Positions 25,320 to 34,591 of a stretch of 64,000 nt of DNA are shown here, in pieces; the first letter of the stretch is position 1, and every line of letters begins with the position of its first letter. Source of the DNA: Lachnospiraceae bacterium (GTDB lineage: Bacteria; Bacillota; Clostridia; Lachnospirales; Lachnospiraceae). The notes beneath the pieces were generated by a model. That model was not told the origin of the DNA and made no database searches. It saw only the letters and a list, made by a program, of their open reading frames with translations. A program made the position numbers and the translations under genes. The stretch lies in assembly GCA_022483465.1 (NCBI GenBank), contig JAKVNF010000001.1, forward strand, positions 496,001 through 560,000, given 5' to 3'.

Positions 25320-26642
25320 TCAGATCCCGGCGGGGAGGGCAAACTTCTTCTTGTCATGGACCGAGATGTCCCTGCCAAGCTGCACCTCGATGACCCGAAG
25401 CTCCGTGTCCGCGAGGATCATGTGCCGGCAGCCCGCCTGCATCGTGATCACGTCCCCGGCGTGGACCTTCTGCTCCATGCCGTCCACGATGGTCCGACCG
25501 CTCCCGGAGATGATGTTCCAGACCTCGTCCCGGTGCTCATGGCTGTGGTAGTTCATGTGGTGACCGGGCTTTAGGGTGACGAGGATCGTCAGGGACTCGC
25601 TCTCCACGTCCAGCACCGTAAAGCTCCCCCAGGACTTTTCCGCAAACATGACCTGCTGGTCCATTCGATCGACGTAGGGCTTGATGTAGCTGGACTGCTC
25701 CTTGTCGGAGACCAAAATTCCCTCCGGGGAAGCCGCCACTACCATGTCCTGACAGCCCATGCAAAGGATCGGGATGTTCAGCTCGTTGACGACGTTCGTG
25801 TTCTTACAGGTGTCGTTTAGGACCGCGTCGCCGATCGCGGGCTCCTCCATCGCCTCGGTCAGGGTGTTCCAGGTGCCCATGTCCTTCCACTCCCCGGCAA
25901 AGCGCATGACCTGGATGTGGGGCTCCTTCTCGCAGACCGCGTAGTCGAAGCTGATCTTCTGCACCGTCTCGTACTTTGCCGCGAGGTCGTCGTAGTCCGT
26001 AAAGTCCATGAGCGCATGGGCCTTCTCCAGGACATAGGAGGCCTTGAAGGCAAAGACGCCGGCGTTCCAGAGGGCCCCCCTGCGGATGTAGTCCGCGGCG
26101 GTCTTCGCATCGGGCTTTTCCTTAAAGGTTTCCACCTCTGCCACCTCGTCCTTGGACTTCGGGATGACATACCCGTACTTCTCGGAGGGGTAGGTGGGCT
26201 CAATGCCCATGACAGAGAGATTGGCATCTCCCCTCGCCGCAAGATCCGAGAGCCTCTTCAGGGCCTCGAAGTAGTCCTCATTCACGTAGGGGTCCACCGG
26301 GCAGACGACCACCGGCTCCTCCCTGTCAACTCCCTGGACATCCACCAGGTAGCTGACCGCCAGGCTGATGGCGGGGAAGGTATCCCTTCTTGCGGGCTCC
26401 GGGGAGATCGCGACGTCCTCCCCCAGCTGATTGCGCAGGGCGGAGATCTGGCTCCTGGAGGTGGCCACTGTCACCGTGGCGTCCGTGTCCACCGCCCGGA
26501 TCTGGCGGTAGACACGCTGCACCATGGACTCATAGGTGCCGTCCTCCTTCTTGAAGATCTTGATGAACTGCTTGGACCGGACGTTATTGGACAGGGGCCA
26601 GAGCCGCTGCCCGGACCCGCCGGACAACAGAATGATGTGCAT
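25320..26642 (-). CDS. manC: Mannose-1-phosphate guanylyltransferase
   Basis: A 440-residue enzyme making GDP-mannose from mannose 1-phosphate and GTP. The nucleotidyl-transfer motif is LLSGGSGQRLWPLS at residues 4-17. FKEKPD near 165 and LWNAGVFAFKA near 185 are family motifs. The C-terminal cupin has KPGHHMNYHSHEHRDEVWNI near residue 375, as in two-domain ManC/ManA-II proteins. The ATG at 26642 follows AAGGAGG; the longer frame upstream is not used. No phosphomannomutase gene lies in this operon, so that step must come from elsewhere. Confidence 0.92.
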   Translation of the reverse strand: MHIILLSGGSGQRLWPLSNNVRSKQFIKIFKKEDGTYESMVQRVYRQIRAVDTDATVTVATSRSQISALRNQLGEDVAISPEPARRDTFPAISLAVSYLVDVQGVDREEPVVVCPVDPYVNEDYFEALKRLSDLAARGDANLSVMGIEPTYPSEKYGYVIPKSKDEVAEVETFKEKPDAKTAADYIRRGALWNAGVFAFKASYVLEKAHALMDFTDYDDLAAKYETVQKISFDYAVCEKEPHIQVMRFAGEWKDMGTWNTLTEAMEEPAIGDAVLNDTCKNTNVVNELNIPILCMGCQDMVVAASPEGILVSDKEQSSYIKPYVDRMDQQVMFAEKSWGSFTVLDVESESLTILVTLKPGHHMNYHSHEHRDEVWNIISGSGRTIVDGMEQKVHAGDVITMQAGCRHMILADTELRVIEVQLGRDISVHDKKKFALPAGI

Positions 26643-26780
26643 GGTATTCCTCCTTGTGACCGCTTGCGGCAGCGTTTTCTCCGGGCCGCGCCGCGGTCTT
26701 TTCGTTGGTATCTCTAAGATGCCCGGAGACAGCAAGATCCCTGCCTTTGCAGGGACCTTGTCGGAATTGCGTTTCGTGTT

Positions 26781-27725
26781 TCAGCGCTCGGCGCGCATCG
26801 GGTTGTGGAGGAAGTCCTCGTAGGTCAGGCGGATGCCCTCGTCCAGGCTCGTCTTGGCCTCCCAGCCCATGGCCTTGGTCTTGGAGATATCGAGGAGCTT
26901 TCTGGGGGTTCCGTTGGGCTTTGTGGGATCCCAGCGGATCTCGCCGGTGTAGCCGATGATCTTTGCCACCTTCTCGGTGAGCTCCTTGATCGTCAGCTCC
27001 TTTCCGGTGCCGGCGTTGACGGTCTCGTTGCCGCTGTAGTGGTTCATCAGGAAGACGCAGAGGTTTGCGAGGTCATCCACGTACAGAAACTCCCGAAGCG
27101 GCGAGCCGTCGCCCCAGCAGGTCACGTAGGGGAGGTTCTGCTCCTTGGCCTCGTGGAAGCGTCGGATCAGGGCGGGCAGCACGTGGCTGTGGGTCGGATG
27201 GTAGTTGTCGTTGGGGCCGTAGAGGTTTGTGGGCATCACGGAGATGTAGTCCGTGCCGTACTGGCGGTTTAAAAACTCGCAGTACTTCAGGCCCGAGATC
27301 TTTGCCAGGGCATAGGCCTCATTGGTCTTCTCCAGGGGTCCGGTCAGAAGGCAGGACTCCTTCATGGGCTGGGGCGCCATGCGGGGATAGATGCAGGAGC
27401 TGCCGAGAAACTCGAGCTTTTTGCAGCCATTCTGCCAGGCGCTGTGCACCACGTTCATCTCCAGGATCATGTTTTCGTACATGAAGTCCGCCAGGGCCTC
27501 CTCGTTGGCGACGATGCCGCCGACCTTGGCCGCGGCGAGGAAGACGTACTCGGGCTTCTCCTTCGCAAAGAAGTCCTCCACCGCATCCTGCCTTGTCAGA
27601 TCCAGCTCCTTGTGGGTCCTGGTGATGATGTTGGTGTAGCCCTGTCGCTCCAGTTCCCGCTTGATTGCGGAGCCCACCATTCCCCGGTGGCCCGCCACGT
27701 AGATCTTTGCATCCTTTTCCATCAT
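26781..27725 (-). CDS. fcl: GDP-L-fucose synthase
   Basis: A 314-residue short-chain dehydrogenase-fold epimerase/reductase converting GDP-4-keto-6-deoxymannose to GDP-L-fucose with NADPH. It shows the Rossmann motif GHRGMVGSA near residue 12, the SSCIYP block near 108, and the catalytic YALAK pair near 138. [19 protein letters not shown] is a family signature. It lies 34 bp after gmd and about 140 bp before manC on the same strand. It starts at one of two adjacent ATGs (27725 or 27722). With gmd and manC it gives a complete route from mannose 1-phosphate to GDP-fucose for surface glycans. Confidence 0.93.
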   Translation of the reverse strand: MMEKDAKIYVAGHRGMVGSAIKRELERQGYTNIITRTHKELDLTRQDAVEDFFAKEKPEYVFLAAAKVGGIVANEEALADFMYENMILEMNVVHSAWQNGCKKLEFLGSSCIYPRMAPQPMKESCLLTGPLEKTNEAYALAKISGLKYCEFLNRQYGTDYISVMPTNLYGPNDNYHPTHSHVLPALIRRFHEAKEQNLPYVTCWGDGSPLREFLYVDDLANLCVFLMNHYSGNETVNAGTGKELTIKELTEKVAKIIGYTGEIRWDPTKPNGTPRKLLDISKTKAMGWEAKTSLDEGIRLTYEDFLHNPMRAER

Positions 27726-27759
27726 GATTGTCCTGCCTTCTTTCTGCTAATCCACCGCC

Positions 27760-28851
27760 TCAGCGGATGATTCCCTTCTCGAGGTACTCCTCGAGGTTGG
27801 TTCCGATGACTTCTTTTGCCCGGTCCACGCGGACCTTCTTCTGATCGCTCTCCACCATGATCCGGACGAGCTCCTCAAAGCTCGTCTTCTGGGGATTCCA
27901 GCCAAGGACCGACTTTGCCTTGGTGGGATCGCCGAGGAGGTTGACGACATCTGTCGGCCGATAGAAGTCCGGGGAGACCTCAACGAGGACTCTTCCGGTC
28001 GCCTTGTCGATGCCCTTCTCGTCAACGCCCTCGCCCTCCCAGGCAAGCTCAATGCCGACGTCGTGGAAGGCGAGCGTTGCGAACTCCCGGACCGAGTGCT
28101 GCACGCCGGTGGCGATGACAAAGTCATCCGGCTTGTCGTTCTGCAGAATCAGCCACATGCACTCCACGTAGTCCTTGGCATACCCCCAGTCCCGGAGAGA
28201 GGAGAGGTTGCCCAGGTAGAGCTTGTCCTGCTTGTTCTGGGCGATGCGGGCTGCCGCCAGGGTGATCTTTCTTGTCACGAAGGTCTCGCCCCGGCGCTCC
28301 GACTCGTGGTTGAACAGGATGCCGTTTGCGCAGAACATGCCGTAGGCGTCCCGGTACTCCTTCATGATCCAGAAGCCATACTGCTTTGCCACCGCGTAGG
28401 GGCTGTAGGGGTGGAAGGGGGTCTTCTCCGACTGGGGGACCTCCTCCACCTTGCCGAAGAGCTCCGACGTGGAGGCCTGGTAGATGCGGCAGGTCTTCGT
28501 CAGGCCGCAGAGGCGCACCGCCTCCAGGATCCGCAGGACGCCCACCGCGTCCACATCCGCCGTGAACTCCGGCACGTCGAAGGAGACCTGCACGTGGGAC
28601 TGGGCGGCCAGGTTGTAGATCTCATCCGGGCGCACCTGGGAGACGATATTCAGGATGCTCATCGAATCCCCCAAGTCCCCGTAGTGCAGGTGGAAGTTGG
28701 GCTTGCCCTCGAGGTGGGCGATCCGCTCCCGATAGTCCACGGAGGATCTGCGGATCACGCCGTGAACGTCATATCCCTTCTCCAGGAGGAGCTCCGCCAG
28801 GTAGGAGCCGTCCTGTCCGGTGATGCCGGTAATCAGTGCTTTCTTTGCCAT
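27760..28851 (-). CDS. gmd: GDP-mannose 4,6-dehydratase
   Basis: A 363-residue NADP-dependent dehydratase, the first committed step to GDP-fucose. The Rossmann motif [13 protein letters not shown] is at residues 7-19. The [15 protein letters not shown] block near 125 and the [11 protein letters not shown] catalytic pair near 150 are diagnostic. I used the ATG at 28851 behind an AAAGGAAA ribosome site; an upstream in-frame start adds only low-complexity residues. It is the first gene of the operon and is divergent from an AraC-type regulator, with a 223-bp region between them. Confidence 0.94.
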   Translation of the reverse strand: MAKKALITGITGQDGSYLAELLLEKGYDVHGVIRRSSVDYRERIAHLEGKPNFHLHYGDLGDSMSILNIVSQVRPDEIYNLAAQSHVQVSFDVPEFTADVDAVGVLRILEAVRLCGLTKTCRIYQASTSELFGKVEEVPQSEKTPFHPYSPYAVAKQYGFWIMKEYRDAYGMFCANGILFNHESERRGETFVTRKITLAAARIAQNKQDKLYLGNLSSLRDWGYAKDYVECMWLILQNDKPDDFVIATGVQHSVREFATLAFHDVGIELAWEGEGVDEKGIDKATGRVLVEVSPDFYRPTDVVNLLGDPTKAKSVLGWNPQKTSFEELVRIMVESDQKKVRVDRAKEVIGTNLEEYLEKGIIR

Positions 28852-29074
28852 GGTTTTGGTTTCCTTTCTCGCACCCCCGCGCGCCTCCTTTTCCACCCTC
28901 CCCGCCTGTGGTAAGATATGGAGGATCTTGACACGGGGCCTATCTCGTAACGGTGCCAGTGTACCGCGATTTTCACCCGGTGTTGATGCACGATGTTGGC
29001 AGATACTAGCACGATCTTGACCGGAACAGCGGGGCTCCCTGTCCCGCCGCCATGGTCCTTCGGAGGCCCTTCTT

Positions 29075-29950
29075 ATGGAAGAATCCCTGTTTCACGGGAG
29101 CCTTGTCTCCTCCCGGCGCATTGTCTACACCCCCTCCCCGTTTGCAAAAGCCTATCTTTTGCACCTGCAGGAGACCGGGTCGCTCAAAGCCACCAGGCCC
29201 CACACCTCCCGGCGTGCCGGCCTCTCCTCCTACCTGTTCTTCATCGTCCGCTCCGGGGCGGGGGAGCTCTCCTATGAGGGAAAGGCCTATCCCCTGGAGG
29301 CGGGGGACTGCATCTTCCTAAGCTGTGAGAGCGCCTACTCCCACACGACCTCCAAGGACCTCTGGGAACTTGTCTGGGCCCACTTTGCCTCCCCGGCGAT
29401 GGCGGGAATCTACAAGAAGTACCGGGAGCGGGGCGGCGCCCCGGTGTTCCACCCGGGAAACATCGCGCCCTTCCTCTCCTGCCTCTCGGACCTGTACGCG
29501 GCGGCCTCCTCCGACGACTACATCCGGGACATGCGCATCAACGAGATCCTGGCAAGGCTCCTGAGCCTTCTCATGGAGCAGAGCTGGCACCCGGAGAACG
29601 GAAAGGAGCGGGGGGAGAAGAACCGGGTCCCGGCCCAGGTGAAGGCCTATCTGGACGCCCACTACGCGGAGAAGATCACGCTGGACGATCTGGCGGGAGA
29701 GTTTTTTGTCAACAAGTTCACGCTGACCCGGGTCTTCAAGGAGCGGTACGGGACCACGATCATGGGATATCTCACCTCCCTTCGGATCAGCGAGGCAAAG
29801 CGGCTCCTTCGCTTTACGGACCTTGCCATCGAGGAGATCGGGCCCCGGGTCGGGATCCCGGACGCCAACTACCTAAGCCGCCTGTTCTCCCGGGTGGAGG
29901 GGGTCTCCCCCGCGGTCTACAAGAAGAGCTGGCAGGGCGGGGGAAGGTAA
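29075..29950 (+). CDS. AraC-family regulator with N-terminal cupin
   Basis: A 291-residue regulator. Residues 30-115 form a cupin-type ligand domain ([20 protein letters not shown], then AGDCIFLS). Residues 190-288 hold the two helix-turn-helix motifs of AraC proteins ([21 protein letters not shown] and the [22 protein letters not shown] type). The ATG at 29075 follows GGAGG. It is divergent from the GDP-fucose operon, which makes that operon a likely target, perhaps in response to a sugar. In the shared gap GATCTTGAC occurs at about 28921 and 29011, a possible binding site. Confidence 0.88.
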   Translation: MEESLFHGSLVSSRRIVYTPSPFAKAYLLHLQETGSLKATRPHTSRRAGLSSYLFFIVRSGAGELSYEGKAYPLEAGDCIFLSCESAYSHTTSKDLWELVWAHFASPAMAGIYKKYRERGGAPVFHPGNIAPFLSCLSDLYAAASSDDYIRDMRINEILARLLSLLMEQSWHPENGKERGEKNRVPAQVKAYLDAHYAEKITLDDLAGEFFVNKFTLTRVFKERYGTTIMGYLTSLRISEAKRLLRFTDLAIEEIGPRVGIPDANYLSRLFSRVEGVSPAVYKKSWQGGGR

Positions 29951-30013
29951 TGGGGGTTGTCCCCTGCAGGGGTCTTTCCCCCTCCCAAAGCCGCCGGAAT
30001 ACGCCCGTTTTTA

Positions 30014-30064
30014 CCGGGTTTCTGCCCGGTCTTTCGATGGATTTTGCGGTGCAGTCCTGTTATC
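30014..30064 (+). repeat. 51-bp direct repeat, left copy (IS1634-like target duplication)
   Basis: Identical to 32612-32662 over 51 bp and directly abutting the left end of the IS1634-like element. It starts CCGGGTTTCTGCCCGG, a small hairpin that may have helped end the AraC transcript, and finishes CAGTCCTGTTATC. Confidence 0.9.
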
Positions 30065-30088
30065 CGGTTTTAAACACTTTAAAATGCC

Positions 30089-30132
30089 AAGGAGGCAGAA
30101 AACGTTGGAAAATCAACGCTTTCTGCCTCCTT
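30089..30132 (-). terminator. Long hairpin at the left end of the IS1634-like element
   Basis: A 19-bp stem with a single mismatch (AAGGAGGCAGAAA and CGTTG paired with CAACG and TTTCTGCCTCCTT) around a GAAAAT loop. It lies downstream of the transposase and probably ends its transcript, although the T-run on the minus strand is weak. Confidence 0.5.
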
Positions 30133-30181
30133 ATCTGTCCTTCAAAATGTTGTATGTGGAGGGCTTTTGAATTTTCGCAAT

Positions 30182-30489
30182 GGCGTTAGTAAAGAACCGG
30201 GTTGATGGGTTCCATACCACAACCTCCATGGTGAACTCTCGACGCGATAATGTCTGATGAAGATATAGAATCCCCATTTGGAGCTCTTTTCTTCTCTGCA
30301 TAATGCCTATCTTGTTATTTATAGTCACATGCTCGGCAAGTAGGTGTATGCTTTTAGGCAATCTAGGTGATACTTTGTTACATGATGCAACACAGCACGG
30401 ATAGAAGTGTACCCAGCTCGAGCTCAAAGTGAGGGATTAGTGGTCTCATGCTAGGCGATCGCTTATCAACCCGTTTCTTAACTAACGCC
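30182..30489. mobile_element. MITE copy 2 (308 bp) nested in the IS1634-like element
   Basis: The second copy of the 308-bp element, inverted relative to copy 1 and nearly identical to it. The ends begin GGCGTTAGT. The 8-bp target repeat TTCGCAAT lies at 30174-30181 and 30490-30497. The right repeat ends one base before the transposase stop codon (30498-30500), so the transposase frame is intact. The insertion is therefore later than the arrival of the IS1634-like element. Confidence 0.93.
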
Positions 30490-30497
30490 TTCGCAAT

Positions 30498-32468
30498 TTA
30501 AAAACTTCTCGACAGTTTATTTAATGTTTTCGGATAATATCGCTTGTGATTTAGCCCACCATTGAACGTTTCCTCCAACGCTGTCAGCGTGGTACAGCCT
30601 CCGTATAATGAAATGTAATATTGATCCTCTACATTTCCGACGATCATATGGTTTAATGTCTCTATAATATCCTGCGTCGTGCAATGATAGCGGCTTTGAT
30701 TAACTTTGATCTCAAGAAGCCTATAGATGAGAAGCGCGGTGTAACATATCATAAAATGTGAAATTATATGCTCGTGCTTTCTATGATAAATCGGTCGAGC
30801 TTCAAAATTTGTTTTCATGATCCTAAAGCATTCTTCAATTTTGTTGCGTGTTTCGCTGATAGAGACTATTTCAAGTACATCTGTAAGATCAGGCTTCGAT
30901 TTTAGCGGATTATCCGGTGCACTTATCATATCTATTTGCAAATTTGTGGCGAGAGCATAAAACCCATCATACTTTTCTTCCTCCGCGATGCGGTCTGTAT
31001 CAATAGAGTATGACACCTGCACTTCCCCACCATCTTTTGCGGTAGTTGTTTTCTTTATGAATCGCTTTGCGTCATTCTGGCTTTTCTTCAGTTCATCCGG
31101 ATCACATTTTCTGATGAGATTCTTGGCACGTTCTACCTGACGATTCCGGATATACCTTTGGTATTCCATATATTTTCGTGAGAATCTGATTATTATTTTC
31201 TGCTTAAGAGTACCTTTAACTTTTACACTCCTTGCTTTTCTGTTCTTGCATATCTTTGTTTCTGTGAGCCCAAGATCAATAAGATTATCAGCGTCAATTA
31301 CTTTATACGCCATCGAATTATAATATCTAAGATTATCTTTATCATTCTTATCAAATGTTTTTAGAAATTCTATTGATATGGGATCACTTTGAACAATTGT
31401 CCTTCCATCTTTATCCTTCTTACCATCGTTATCGGATGTTGGAATCCAATAATCGCAATCATTGAATACAGAATTCTGCATAACTTCTGACATTTTCTTA
31501 ATTGACTGAGTGACAATAAAGCACCTTCCGCCCATGGAATTGAACTGTCTAATCCATGTCGACCCAAGTCCACCATCTGCAACATATATGAAAGAACCGT
31601 TATTATCATGATCAGCATCTCTGAACATTTTGATCAGTTCTTTTTCCAAAGGAATAGCGGTAACCTGTTCATTTGTATTTCCTGGATGAATGCACATTGA
31701 CATTGGTATGCCTTGATTATCCATAAATAATCCCATTTCTACAATCGGGTTGGGACGGTTTTCTTTCGACTTTCCGTACTCGCGCAGTCCTTTTATTTCC
31801 TCTCCGGTCACTTCATCAACATAATTATCATCATTTGTTTCAGTCTCGCAGTAATAATTTGTACAGTCGTAATAGCAACGAGATGTATCTCTCTTAACGA
31901 TGTTGTTACTGTACTTAAAAAGCCAACTGATGTATTCGGCGTAATTGTCCTCAAGGATATCCATGGTCCGCATAATATGCTGATACTCGAAATCTGGCTC
32001 CTCGTAATACCAGTCCTTATTTTGCCATGTATGGAGCTTGGATCCAGGCCTCAATATACGGTCATAAACAAGGAATCTGTTAACACGGTCGATATCAAAT
32101 GTGATCTTATTGCCGCTGCAAGCATTTTTGAAGAATTCATTGATGCTTAGCTGGCGATATATATGCTGAAGATAAAAATAGCCGACATTTCTCGTGTATA
32201 AAGGTGCAATCGATTTTTCTGCGTTGTTTTGAATCAATTCATTGAAATCAAGATGAAGGTCTATGCTTTGCAGACCGCTCTTCTCCTTTTCATTCATTAG
32301 ACGGACTTGCTCTTTTGCATAGGATAATGGATCATCTGTGATTTTTAGTAATTCTGAATGCTTTCCAATAATCTTTACATTTTTACAGGTTACTTTAGAA
32401 CCATTCCGGTAACCTTTTTGAATATAGTAGGTAGGATCTTTCAGTCTCTTGTCAAAGTATAGTTTCAT
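30498..32468 (-). CDS. IS1634-like transposase
   Basis: A 656-residue transposase of the IS4 superfamily, closest by pattern to IS1634. I used the ATG at 32468 (MKLYFDKRLKDPTYY). The open frame upstream is hydrophobic noise. Possible DDE core blocks are YYDCTNYYCE near 240, FIYVADGGLGSTWIRQF near 345 and a C-terminal RNKIEECFRIMKTNFEARPIY helix with the final Glu near 590. The insert of beta-strands between the second Asp and Glu is usual in this superfamily. The gene is much richer in A and T than its neighbours. The frame is complete, so activity is possible. Confidence 0.85.
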   Translation of the reverse strand: MKLYFDKRLKDPTYYIQKGYRNGSKVTCKNVKIIGKHSELLKITDDPLSYAKEQVRLMNEKEKSGLQSIDLHLDFNELIQNNAEKSIAPLYTRNVGYFYLQHIYRQLSINEFFKNACSGNKITFDIDRVNRFLVYDRILRPGSKLHTWQNKDWYYEEPDFEYQHIMRTMDILEDNYAEYISWLFKYSNNIVKRDTSRCYYDCTNYYCETETNDDNYVDEVTGEEIKGLREYGKSKENRPNPIVEMGLFMDNQGIPMSMCIHPGNTNEQVTAIPLEKELIKMFRDADHDNNGSFIYVADGGLGSTWIRQFNSMGGRCFIVTQSIKKMSEVMQNSVFNDCDYWIPTSDNDGKKDKDGRTIVQSDPISIEFLKTFDKNDKDNLRYYNSMAYKVIDADNLIDLGLTETKICKNRKARSVKVKGTLKQKIIIRFSRKYMEYQRYIRNRQVERAKNLIRKCDPDELKKSQNDAKRFIKKTTTAKDGGEVQVSYSIDTDRIAEEEKYDGFYALATNLQIDMISAPDNPLKSKPDLTDVLEIVSISETRNKIEECFRIMKTNFEARPIYHRKHEHIISHFMICYTALLIYRLLEIKVNQSRYHCTTQDIIETLNHMIVGNVEDQYYISLYGGCTTLTALEETFNGGLNHKRYYPKTLNKLSRSF

Positions 32469-32611
32469 AAACGAAGTATAACACATGCGCCCTAGACATA
32501 CAACACATACAACATAATAATCGCAGAAATTTGACAGCCAAGAATGGCTCAACCACAACAAAAAAGAGAGGCCGAAGCCTCCCAAAAATGTGCCCAACTG
32601 TTTAAGACCCG

Positions 32612-32662
32612 CCGGGTTTCTGCCCGGTCTTTCGATGGATTTTGCGGTGCAGTCCTGTTATC
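32612..32662 (+). repeat. 51-bp direct repeat, right copy
   Basis: Identical to 30014-30064 and directly abutting the right end of the IS1634-like element. It probably contains the -35 region of the downstream lipoprotein gene (TGGATT, 17 bp before TATCAT at 32660), so the duplication kept that promoter whole. Confidence 0.9.
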
Positions 32663-32724
32663 ATGTCGGTATAGCGCAGAGTGGCGCATGATCCCATGCG
32701 CGCAGCACGGAAGGGAGGACTCCA

Positions 32725-33423
32725 ATGAGATCAAAACGACTTCTTGCTCTGACGCTGACCGGCATGCTGTTTTTTGCAACCGGGTGTAGTCAGATGCAGT
32801 TCATTGCAAGCGGGAAAGAATTCAAGTCCATCTGCGAGGACAACGGGCTGAAGGTGACCGACATCACCGATGCCCTCAGCGAGGAGAACGGGTACACCGG
32901 ACTCAACTCCGCCTACACGGCGGTGCCGGACAGCGGGGCCTTTACGGTCAACTACGCGTCCTTCTCCAGCAGCAAGGAGGCGGAGAGCTATTACAGCTCC
33001 ATCGCAGACCAGATGGACGGCGTGGAATACAGCGGAACCAACTACAAGGCGGAGGTGGAGACCGTCGGGGACACCGTGCGGGAAATCTACATGGAATCCG
33101 GGCGGATCGTCTACGCCGAGGGCGACAAGGAGGAGGTCAACAAGACCGACTCCCAGCTGATGAGCGGCTGGAGCAAGCCGGGGAAGGTGACGGATACCTC
33201 TGATGCCTCCTCCAGTGAGGCTTCCACAGAGGCGGACACCGAGGCAGATGAGGAGACGGCTTCTGACGAGGCTTCCACTGCGGCCACCACTAAGGAGAGC
33301 TCCTCTTCCGGATCTACGGCAAAGACAAGCTCCTCCACCGCGGCGGACACGTCCTCCGCGAAAGAGGCGTCTGCGGGTGCGGACACGGGAACCCAGGTCA
33401 CTGTGGTGGATTCCGCTTCGTAA
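32725..33423 (+). CDS. Lipoprotein with Ser/Thr-rich tail, function unknown
   Basis: A 232-residue lipoprotein. The signal peptide ends in the lipobox FATGC, so Cys21 would be lipidated. Residues 22-145 form a small mixed domain (FKSICEDNGLKVTDIT, then the SSSKEAESYYSSIADQM region), resembling other small clostridial lipoproteins with no assigned function. Residues 150-232 are Ser/Thr/Ala/Glu-rich and probably disordered. The ATG follows a GGAAGGGAGG ribosome site. It is a single-gene unit, closed by a strong terminator. I do not recognise a functional family. Confidence 0.75.
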   Translation: MRSKRLLALTLTGMLFFATGCSQMQFIASGKEFKSICEDNGLKVTDITDALSEENGYTGLNSAYTAVPDSGAFTVNYASFSSSKEAESYYSSIADQMDGVEYSGTNYKAEVETVGDTVREIYMESGRIVYAEGDKEEVNKTDSQLMSGWSKPGKVTDTSDASSSEASTEADTEADEETASDEASTAATTKESSSSGSTAKTSSSTAADTSSAKEASAGADTGTQVTVVDSAS

Positions 33424-33472
33424 GGACAATAATCCGGAAGCAAAGCAGCAAAAAAGCGCTAGTACAAAAAAT

Positions 33473-33511
33473 GAAGGACAGGTCACTTGATGACCTGTCC
33501 TTCGTTTTTTT
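33473..33511 (+). terminator. Bidirectional terminator between lipoprotein and lipid kinase genes
   Basis: A perfect 13-bp stem (GAAGGACAGGTCA with TGACCTGTCCTTC) followed by CGTTTTTTT on the plus strand. A-rich sequence on the other side supplies a T-run for the minus strand. Confidence 0.92.
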
Positions 33512-33532
33512 CAGATGAATTTCAGGACCCGT

Positions 33533-34462
33533 TCAGTCCCCTTCCTCCGAGTCCGGGATCTTCGGCGCCACCATGATCTCCATGGCGTGGGGACAGACAT
33601 CGATGACTGCCTGCTGGTACGTGCCGCCGTACTCTCCATCCACGGTCCAGTTCAAGGGCTCCTTACTGGTGAACACCACGTGCTTTGCGTGAAAGACCTT
33701 CACGTACCGGTTGCCGGCATCTCCCTTGGAGAGGCACTGCACGATCTCGTGCATCGCGATGAGGTCCGAGGGGGCCGTGATCAGCACCACCTCGAACAGC
33801 CCGTCGTCCAGCTCCGCGCCGTCCAGGGCAGGGGAGCGCACCCCGCCCACGGACAGGGTATTGGCGACGCCGCCGAAGACGTACTCGCCCTCCTCGATGA
33901 CCCCGTCGTGCTCCACCACCACGTGCTGCTTGTAGGACACGTTCTGGGGGAGCTTCGCGATCATGTTCAGGACGTAGGCGCCGTAGCCGAAGACGTTCTT
34001 CATGTTCTGATTCGTGGAGTAGCTGATCTCCGTGAAGGCGCCAAAGCCCGCGATGTAGTTGAAGTACCGGTCGTTGAGCTTTCCGATGTCGTAGCGAAAG
34101 CTCCGGTTTCCGGCGGCAATGGCGCACAGGTCCTCCCAGTCCAGGTCGCCGTTGATGTTTCTGCTGAAGTCGTTGGTGGACCCGCCGGGGATGTAGCTGA
34201 TCGGGACATGGATGTCGTTGTTCATCATGCCGTTGATCACGTGATTTAAGGTTCCGTCGCCGCCGATGCACATGATCAGGTCAAAGCGGCCCCGGGCATC
34301 CCGCAGGATGTTCTCGGACACAAGGCCCCGCTCGGGCTCGATCGGGTACACCGTCACCTCACACCCCTTCTCCGACAGGGAGCAGATGATCGGCATCAGC
34401 TCCTTCTTTGCTTTTTCCGTGCCCGCCACCGGGTTGGCAAGCAGCAATACTTTCTTTCTCAT
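33533..34462 (-). CDS. Diacylglycerol kinase-like lipid kinase (YegS/BmrU family)
   Basis: A 309-residue soluble lipid kinase. The ATP-binding motif is IGGDGTLNHVINGM near residues 67-80, and PGGSTNDFSRN near 95 is the second signature. The N-terminus LLLANPVAGTEKA is typical. Members phosphorylate diacylglycerol or related lipids; in Gram-positive bacteria DgkB recycles the diacylglycerol left by lipoteichoic acid synthesis, which would suit the wall-polymer content of the window. The substrate is an inference. It is a single-gene unit divergent from the second AraC regulator. Confidence 0.88.
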   Translation of the reverse strand: MRKKVLLLANPVAGTEKAKKELMPIICSLSEKGCEVTVYPIEPERGLVSENILRDARGRFDLIMCIGGDGTLNHVINGMMNNDIHVPISYIPGGSTNDFSRNINGDLDWEDLCAIAAGNRSFRYDIGKLNDRYFNYIAGFGAFTEISYSTNQNMKNVFGYGAYVLNMIAKLPQNVSYKQHVVVEHDGVIEEGEYVFGGVANTLSVGGVRSPALDGAELDDGLFEVVLITAPSDLIAMHEIVQCLSKGDAGNRYVKVFHAKHVVFTSKEPLNWTVDGEYGGTYQQAVIDVCPHAMEIMVAPKIPDSEEGD

Positions 34463-34591
34463 TCAGTTCATTCTCCCGTTGTGTTGTCCCTGTAGTATAG
34501 CACGTTCCCCCGCCGGAGCACATGACAGGAAACGGTTTTCGTCCTGTTCCACGTTTTCATCTGCTACAATGCAGGTGGGAGGAAAACCGGA

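Larger units (their letters stand above)
30065..32611 (-). mobile_element. IS1634-like insertion sequence carrying a nested MITE
   Basis: The element occupies 2547 bp, or about 2231 bp without the nested MITE and its target repeat. The left end starts CGGTTTTAAACACTT and the right end, read inward, starts CGGGTCTTAAACAGTT, an imperfect inverted repeat. A 51-bp exact direct repeat lies immediately outside both ends. Long and variable target duplications are a known trait of IS1634 and IS1549. Inside the left end is a long perfect hairpin (30089-30132). Near the right end GGGAGGCTTCGGCCTC with a T-run (32558-32582, minus strand) would shield the transposase from outside transcription. Confidence 0.85.

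Noticed and set aside
11882-32662. Prophage or integrative element spanning the pilus and IS region
   Set aside because: No integrase, phage structural, relaxase or conjugation gene and no attachment-site repeats; only separate IS elements and MITEs are present.
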